From positions 33,317 through 97,316 of the forward strand of contig NZ_AYYP01000061.1 in assembly GCF_001436215.1 (NCBI RefSeq): a DNA stretch of 64,000 bases, written 5' to 3'. The notes under the pieces are model-generated. The model made no database searches, had not been told where the DNA came from, and worked only from the letters and a program-made list of their open reading frames with translations. The translations under genes and the position numbers were made by a program. Below are positions 59,394 to 64,000 of the stretch, piece by piece (the first letter of the stretch is position 1; each line of letters starts with the position of its first letter). The DNA is from Ligilactobacillus agilis DSM 20509 (GTDB lineage: Bacteria > Bacillota > Bacilli > Lactobacillales > Lactobacillaceae).

Positions 59394-59726
59394 GTGGATA
59401 AACGTGAGATTTATGACAGTTTTGAAAAAATGGAACAACAAACCCGCACTGTCAGTGAGATGTTAAGTAAGATAAAGGAAGAACTTACTCAAGTTTTGGA
59501 AAAAAATGCGGAATTAGAAATTGAAAATCAACACTTACGCGAACGCCTGCAAGAAATAGAACTGCCCCAACATAAAGAAGAACCGGGCTTATCTAAATCA
59601 CGCCAAAACTTAGAAAAACTCTACAAGGAAGGATTTCATGTCTGCAATGATATGTATGGTTCACGGCGGGTTAATGATGAACCATGTATTTTTTGCCAAG
59701 ATGTGATTTACGGTGAAAGGCATTAA
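59394..59726 (+). CDS. yabA: Replication initiation control protein YabA
   Basis: Negative regulator of DnaA that links it to the sliding clamp, 110 residues from the GTG after AAGGGGTG. An N-terminal coiled coil (about 1-58) forms tetramers. The C-terminal zinc-binding tail has H82/C84 (FHVCNDMYG) and C98/C101 (CIFC). Its stop codon overlaps the rsmI start by one base. Confidence 0.95.
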   Translation: MDKREIYDSFEKMEQQTRTVSEMLSKIKEELTQVLEKNAELEIENQHLRERLQEIELPQHKEEPGLSKSRQNLEKLYKEGFHVCNDMYGSRRVNDEPCIFCQDVIYGERH

Positions 59727-60610
59727 TGTTGATTGAAAGGACAAGTAGCTTTAAAGGGGTAACCACTAGTGGCCGCTTATACCTAGTACCGACACCTATC
59801 GGTAACCTAGGTGATATGTCTCCCCGGGCGGTAACGACCCTTCAAGAAGTGGATTTAATTGCGGCTGAAGATACCCGTAACACGGCTAAATTATTAAATT
59901 ATTTCGAGATTAAAACGCCCCAAATCAGCTTTCACGAACACAACACCATGGAGCGGATTCCGTTGTTGGTAGATAAGCTACTGGCAGGGCAAAATCTCGC
60001 TCAAGTTAGTGATGCGGGGATGCCGTCAATTAGTGATCCAGGCCAAGAACTAGTCAAAGCTTGTATAGAAAAGCAAATTCCGGTTGTACCCTTGCCCGGG
60101 CCAAACGCCGCTTTGACCGCCTTAATTGCTTCGGGAATTACCCCCCAGCCCTTTACCTTTTATGGGTTCTTGCCCCGTAAAAACAAGGACCTAAAGGCAG
60201 AACTAGCGACGTTGGCTAATGAGCGCTATACCTTGATTTTTTATGAAGCACCGCACCGCTTGAAAAAGACCCTTAAGGCATTACTCGAGGCCTTCGGTGG
60301 AGATCGTCAGGTTGTTTTATGCCGGGAGTTAACTAAGCAGTACGAGGAATTTTTACGGGGGGATTTACAAGCCGCTTATGACTTTAGTTCTACCGAGGAA
60401 GTTCGGGGGGAATTTGTCTTAATTGTTGCGGGTAATTCGACGCCTAACCAAGCTGAGCAAGTAGAACAAGACACAAATTTAAGTTTAAAGGCACAGGTAG
60501 AAGCATTGGTGGCAACTGGTTTGAAGCCCAATGCCGCCATCAAAGAGGTTGCTAAACGCAATAACTTAAAAAAACAGGTCGTCTATAACGACTACCATGA
60601 AATTAATTAG
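59726..60610 (+). CDS. rsmI: 16S rRNA 2'-O-ribose C1402 methyltransferase
   Basis: Methylates the ribose of C1402 in the decoding centre, 294 residues. LYLVPTPIGNLGDMSPRAV is the family start, AAEDTRNTAKLL and SDAGMPSISDPG the SAM-binding segments, and a C-terminal helical extension (NAAIKEVAKRNNLKKQVVY) is present. It is coupled to yabA by a one-base overlap. Confidence 0.96.
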   Translation: MLIERTSSFKGVTTSGRLYLVPTPIGNLGDMSPRAVTTLQEVDLIAAEDTRNTAKLLNYFEIKTPQISFHEHNTMERIPLLVDKLLAGQNLAQVSDAGMPSISDPGQELVKACIEKQIPVVPLPGPNAALTALIASGITPQPFTFYGFLPRKNKDLKAELATLANERYTLIFYEAPHRLKKTLKALLEAFGGDRQVVLCRELTKQYEEFLRGDLQAAYDFSSTEEVRGEFVLIVAGNSTPNQAEQVEQDTNLSLKAQVEALVATGLKPNAAIKEVAKRNNLKKQVVYNDYHEIN

Positions 60611-60621
60611 GGGTGAACTAA

Positions 60622-61350
60622 GTGGCACAAGAGTTTAGTGAACAACACCGGGTTGTTTATTACGACACCGAGGTAACCGGGGAAATGGGAATCGGTAAGC
60701 TAGTCGATATGATGATGCTAGCTTCAGAAGATCACAGCGACTCAGTTGGGGTTACCACCCAAAAAGTCTTGGGTTTAGGTCTAGGCTGGGTAATTACCCA
60801 ACACCTATTAGAAGTTAAACGACTGCCCAAGACTAATGAAGTGGTCACGGTAAGCACCAAGGCAGCCAGTTATAATCCGTATTTTTGTTACCGGGACTTT
60901 TGGGTAGAGGCAGCTGATGGGGAAATGTTAGCCAAGATGCACACGGTCTTCGTCTTAATGAATCAAGCCAAGCGCAAGATTACACGGATTTTACCCGAAT
61001 TAGTAGCTCCGTTTGAATCGGAATACACTAAGAAAATTGAGCGCAATCCCCTACCTATGGCCCCTAAACAGCCAACTGCGAGCAATGATTATGGGGTCCG
61101 CTTTATGGATATTGACAGTAACCACCACGTCAATAACGTTCACTACTTTGACTGGATGCTAGACGTTTTGGGAGCTGACTTCCTAACTAGTCACCGGCTC
61201 AAAAAGATGAACATTCAATATAAACAAGAGGTTCGTTATGGTCAGGTAGCTACCAGTGAGGTAGAAATAGCAGACCTAACTAGCTACCATCAAATTAAGG
61301 TCGGGCAAGACCTCTCCTGCGTAGCCCAATGTGAATGGGAATTACGTTAA
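60622..61350 (+). CDS. Acyl-ACP thioesterase (FatA/FatB type)
   Basis: Hotdog-fold enzyme of 242 residues that releases fatty acids from acyl carrier protein. Two hotdog halves are visible; the second holds the catalytic-region motif DIDSNHHVNNVHYFDWMLD (about 166-184, Asn/His). Bacterial members are common in lactobacilli, where the physiological role is unclear. GTG start, 11 bases after rsmI, so probably cotranscribed; followed by a terminator. Confidence 0.92.
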   Translation: MAQEFSEQHRVVYYDTEVTGEMGIGKLVDMMMLASEDHSDSVGVTTQKVLGLGLGWVITQHLLEVKRLPKTNEVVTVSTKAASYNPYFCYRDFWVEAADGEMLAKMHTVFVLMNQAKRKITRILPELVAPFESEYTKKIERNPLPMAPKQPTASNDYGVRFMDIDSNHHVNNVHYFDWMLDVLGADFLTSHRLKKMNIQYKQEVRYGQVATSEVEIADLTSYHQIKVGQDLSCVAQCEWELR

Positions 61351-61362
61351 TAAGTAAGTAAT

Positions 61363-61397
61363 AATCGGTTTATCTAAGTAGATAGACCGATTTTTTT
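61363..61397 (+). terminator. Terminator of the tmk-thioesterase block
   Basis: AATCGGTTTATCT (61363-61375) pairs with AGATAGACCGATT (61380-61392, one wobble), with a T run. From 61398 to 61579 the sequence is AT-rich and shows nothing I can name. Confidence 0.85.
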
Positions 61398-61579
61398 ATA
61401 AAAATGGGTCAAAGTCTAAAAAGTGTCTCTTTTTCAAATTATATTTTGATTAAAAATACAAGGTATATACAAGTTATTTTACCTAAGATAAAGTGTTTAT
61501 AAATGAAGGTTTTGGAAAATGATATTTTTTAAATTTTACGTAAAAGAATACAAGTTGAATAGATTTTGGACAATTTTTA

Positions 61580-61608
61580 TTGCAGTCTGGACTTGTCTTA
61601 GTTATAAT
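61580..61608 (+). promoter_or_regulatory. Promoter upstream of the adhesin gene
   Basis: TTGCAG (61580-61585), exactly 17 bases, perfect TATAAT (61603-61608). It stands about 270 bases before the adhesin start, leaving a long untranslated stretch. Confidence 0.72.
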
Positions 61609-61614
61609 AACAAC

Positions 61615-61805
61615 TGTTGTTAGGTTATATAGCTTGTCTGCTTTTATGAGGGTAAAAGTGACGGCTAATTAGGATTTTTCTAAATAAGAGTAGTAACTAC
61701 TCTATGCATTAGTAACAATTTAATCGTATAAGGTGAATAAGACCAAGCAACTCCTATTACTCATCTATTGCAATTGAATCAAGCTGATACATAGGGTCTT
61801 TTTTT
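61615..61805 (+). ncRNA. Candidate small RNA or attenuator leader before the adhesin gene
   Basis: Between a strong promoter and a terminator-like end lie about 190 untranslated bases. AAGACC (61739-61744) pairs with GGTCTT (61795-61800), followed by five more T residues. Other hairpins: CTTTTA/TAAAAG near 61641-61658, AGAGTAGTAACTACTCT near 61688, and AGCTTG (61631) with CAAGCT (61780). I recognise no known family. It could be a separate RNA or a leader that limits adhesin expression. Confidence 0.35.
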
Positions 61806-61876
61806 ACACTTATTTTTATAATTTTATTATCATTTAGATGAGTTATTTATTATTAGGTTTAGAAGGGATGGAAAGT

Positions 61877-63504
61877 ATGTTTAGGGATAAGTCAAATAAG
61901 GACTTAAAGTTTGCGATTAGGAAAAAGAAAAACGGTGGCGGCGCGGCCTCCTTTATCATCGGCAGTGTTGTGCTTGGTGGGTTAATGGTTTCAGGCATCA
62001 CTAATGCCAGTGCTGATACAACCACTACGCCAGACAGCACTTCAGCTAGCACAACTAGTGCAGCGAGTTCAAGTGCAACTGATAAAAACGAGGTTACTTT
62101 AAATAGCACTGCGACCCCAGCAACCGCCAGCTCAGAAGAAACAAGTGTAGCCGAAACGACGACTGCTGCGCCAGCTAGCGAAGCAACACCTGATTCAAGT
62201 TGCAACTGACACTAGCGCTTCTTCGGCTACCGCTACTTCAGAAGAAGCCCCAGTTGAAGAAGGAAAAGTGGTTGTTAAGTATGTTGATGAAAGTGGTAAC
62301 CAAGTGGGGATGCCTAAATTTTTGACAGGCAACGTTGGTGAAAGCTATGACACCACTGCCGTTGAATTACCAGCTGGTTATGCTCTAGCCGGTAGCACGA
62401 GCATTGAAAATGCTACGGGTACATATACTAAGGACCCAATTACTGTAACTTACACAGTTAAAAAGATTTCTAATACTGAAGCGGCTACACAAGCCTTAGA
62501 TAGGGTGGCAGCTGTCCCAACTGACCAATTAGCGACTAACAAGGTTTCAATCAGTAACGTCCACTTTAATAAGAGTGTGGTTAAAGAATCACAGGGCTTA
62601 GACATTGACTATGCTTACGACTGGACAGGTAAAGGCTTAGTCAAGGGTGATACCCTAGTTTCTGAAATGCCAGCTGCATTCACTTCCATCACCAAGTTGG
62701 TAGAAACACCATTTTATTCCGGCAACGATGAAATTGGGGTCTTAGTATTAGATTATACTAACCACAAGATTTACACCCGTTTTACCGGGGAAATGGACCC
62801 TAACAAGATTTATAACGGTAGCATCAACATTGCTACTTTCGTAGACCGGAATCATTTCAAAGAAGTTGAAAACGATGAAATGATTCAGTTGCAAATGCCA
62901 GATGGGACAACGGTTGAACGGCCACTGCACGTTACTTTTGACGCGGCCCAAATTAGTCCGCAATTAACCTTAGTGTCTGTGTATGCTAACGAATCAAAGG
63001 ATAATCCAGACAAATCCATGGATGTTAAGTGGGCTACAACGATTAACAAGGCTGGGATCGACTTAAACGAAGCCGTGGTTTACCTAAGTCCGGATACGGT
63101 TTTAGGAATCGACCCAGAGTTTACCAAGCTGGGCTATGACCGTGAAGGAAATCTAATTGGGGATCCAAGTTCCTCATACAAGGCTATCAACCCCGAATAC
63201 GATGGTAACGCTTTATATAAAATCAATAAGGATAGTATTGAAGTTTATGAGGCTAACATTCATGACAGTATGGGTTACGAAGTCACTAAGAAGTTAGTAG
63301 CCGGAACGGACTACAAGCTTGTTGAAAATAGCTCCAGCCCCAATGCCTATGTAATCGAGTTTATCGGAGATTATGTTAAGACTAACAAGTCCTTTGTGAT
63401 TACTTACGGCGGGCGGGTAGCTGATAGTAGCAGTGACCGGGTAGCTATTAACCAAGCGGTAACCGATTCTCTCCTAGCTTACTATGAGGGACCATACAGT
63501 CAAC
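61877..63504 (+). pseudogene. YSIRK-like signal adhesin with MucBP domain, frameshifted and IS-interrupted
   Basis: Cell-surface protein gene. The signal MFRDKSNKDLKFAIRKKKNG, then GGAASFIIGSVVLGGL, is of the YSIRK/GS type. A Ser/Thr/Ala-rich stretch follows. Reading stops at TGA 62207-62209; the next frame continues at once with TDTSASSATATSEEAP, a MucBP-like domain (KVVVKYVDESGNQVGMPKF), and about 350 residues resembling SdrG/fibrinogen-binding adhesin modules. Removing one T from the TT at 62194-62195 restores one frame. The product is cut off after YYEGPYSQ by an IS605-type end, so no cell-wall anchor motif remains. Start could also be the ATG at 61868. Confidence 0.8.
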
Positions 63505-64000
63505 TACCCCTCACTAAAGTGAGAGGCTTGTAGATCACGACCTTACGGTCAGTGGTCATAACGCAATTAATTGCTTCCACACTATACGTGGCTACATCAT
63601 TGGGTGGTTGACAGCACCCACTTAACTAACACGTTTACGCGTTAGTTGTTAATTCAAATTTAGGTTGTTCTTGCCCACTAATATATTGCGTACCCAATAA
63701 TTGGATATTCATTGCACCTAAGCGGTCATCATTAGAGCGATAACCACAATTAGTGCAATAATACTCATGTAAGTCGTGATTCCGGTTAGATTTTTTAATC
63801 GTTCTGCATTTAGGACAACGTTGCGAAGTATATTGAGCTGAAACTTCAATTACTTCACTGTTATTTAAGTGTGCTTTGTAGGTTAAGAATTGTGCTAATT
63901 GATAAAACGCCCAGGATTTATTTTGATTACGTAAGGCTTTGGGCAAATCAGTGCGTTCAAAGGAAACACCTGTTAAGTCTTCTAAAACAAATAAGGTGTT
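63505..64000 (-). mobile_element. IS200/IS605-type element, right end (partial)
   Basis: The adhesin similarity stops near 63504 and is followed by about 130 noncoding bases rich in small hairpins (CTCACTTTAGTGAG near 63510-63523; ACCTTACGGT near 63540; GTGGGTGCTGTCAACCAC on the minus strand near 63602-63620). Beyond them is a minus-strand tnpB gene running off the window. Subterminal hairpins without terminal inverted repeats are typical of this family. On the minus strand the end reads GAGGGGTAGTTGAC; the exact cut is an estimate. Confidence 0.75.
63635..64000 (-). CDS. tnpB: RNA-guided endonuclease TnpB, C-terminal part
   Basis: Only the last 121 codons lie in the window; the frame is open to its edge. 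A RuvC glutamate is in LFVLEDLTGVSF at the edge. The zinc finger is CPKCRTIKKSNRNHDLHEYY followed by CTNCGY, and the last RuvC aspartate is in SNDDRLGAMNIQ. TnpB cuts DNA guided by an RNA made from the element's right end, which helps the element persist. Whether a tnpA transposase is present upstream cannot be seen. Confidence 0.9.
   Translation of the reverse strand, partial: NTLFVLEDLTGVSFERTDLPKALRNQNKSWAFYQLAQFLTYKAHLNNSEVIEVSAQYTSQRCPKCRTIKKSNRNHDLHEYYCTNCGYRSNDDRLGAMNIQLLGTQYISGQEQPKFELTTNA

Noticed and set aside
61843..62205. Minus-strand hydrophobic frame opposite the adhesin start
   Set aside because: Mirror of the Ser/Thr/Ala-rich adhesin coding strand; no site or promoter.

Overview
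The window looks like chromosome from a low-GC Gram-positive lactic acid bacterium of the family Lactobacillaceae; I do not commit to a genus. Reasons: gene order (rapZ-yvcK-whiA-clpP, rpoN-cggR-gap-pgk-tpiA-eno, tadA-SRP RNA-dnaX-ebfC-recR-yaaL-tmk-darA-holB-yabA-rsmI), class Ib ribonucleotide reductase nrdHIEF, a choloylglycine-hydrolase-family enzyme, an HPr kinase, many TTG/GTG starts behind strong GGAGG sites, and a YSIRK-like surface protein signal. Most of the window is conserved core; the accessory DNA lies at the two ends.

Layout. 1-342: rpmG-secE. 343-6307: accessory block separating secE from nusG. It holds a beta-glucoside phosphotransferase operon on the minus strand with a LicT/BglG-type antiterminator leader, an AT-rich lipoprotein gene flanked by two perfect 30-bp direct repeats, and a bile-salt-hydrolase-like gene whose 3' end is one of the repeats. 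6400-11952: nusG, a DUF915 hydrolase, a membrane PDZ protein, a PhoPR-type two-component system, and two small envelope-stress-type membrane proteins. 12094-16927: hprK, lgt, trxB, pgcA. 16986-19253: a self-regulated TetR/ABC exporter cassette on the minus strand. 19410-28493: uvrB-uvrA, luxS, rapZ-yvcK-whiA, clpP under a CtsR box. 28625-36051: tRNA-Arg, rpoN and the glycolytic operon. 36147-45353: ClC channel, secG-rnr-smpB, a small minus-strand group, ung-pta-tsaE. 45495-53675: mprF, a MerR regulator in front of an amidohydrolase remnant, nrdHIEF with paired NrdR boxes, a methyltransferase. 53677-61350: the tadA-dnaX-rsmI replication/RNA-modification block. 61351-64000: a surface adhesin gene broken by a one-base frameshift and again by an IS200/IS605-type element carrying tnpB, which runs off the window.

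How the genes connect. HprK and the beta-glucoside PTS belong to the same carbon-control network, and PTS expression should need both inducer-dependent antitermination and catabolite control. CggR should tie the glycolytic operon to sugar flux. SecE, SecG, Lgt and MprF are envelope and export functions. ClpP/CtsR, PspC/YvlD-like proteins and PhoPR are stress functions. SmpB and RNase R act together in trans-translation.

The points most worth checking are the direct-repeat-bounded lipoprotein islet, the regulator-less antiterminator leader, the rpoN promoter that would read antisense through a tRNA gene, the unassigned leader or small RNA before the adhesin, and the TnpB element whose guide should come from the adhesin itself. 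I saw no CRISPR array, prophage, replication origin or rRNA. No clearly new multi-gene system is evident.
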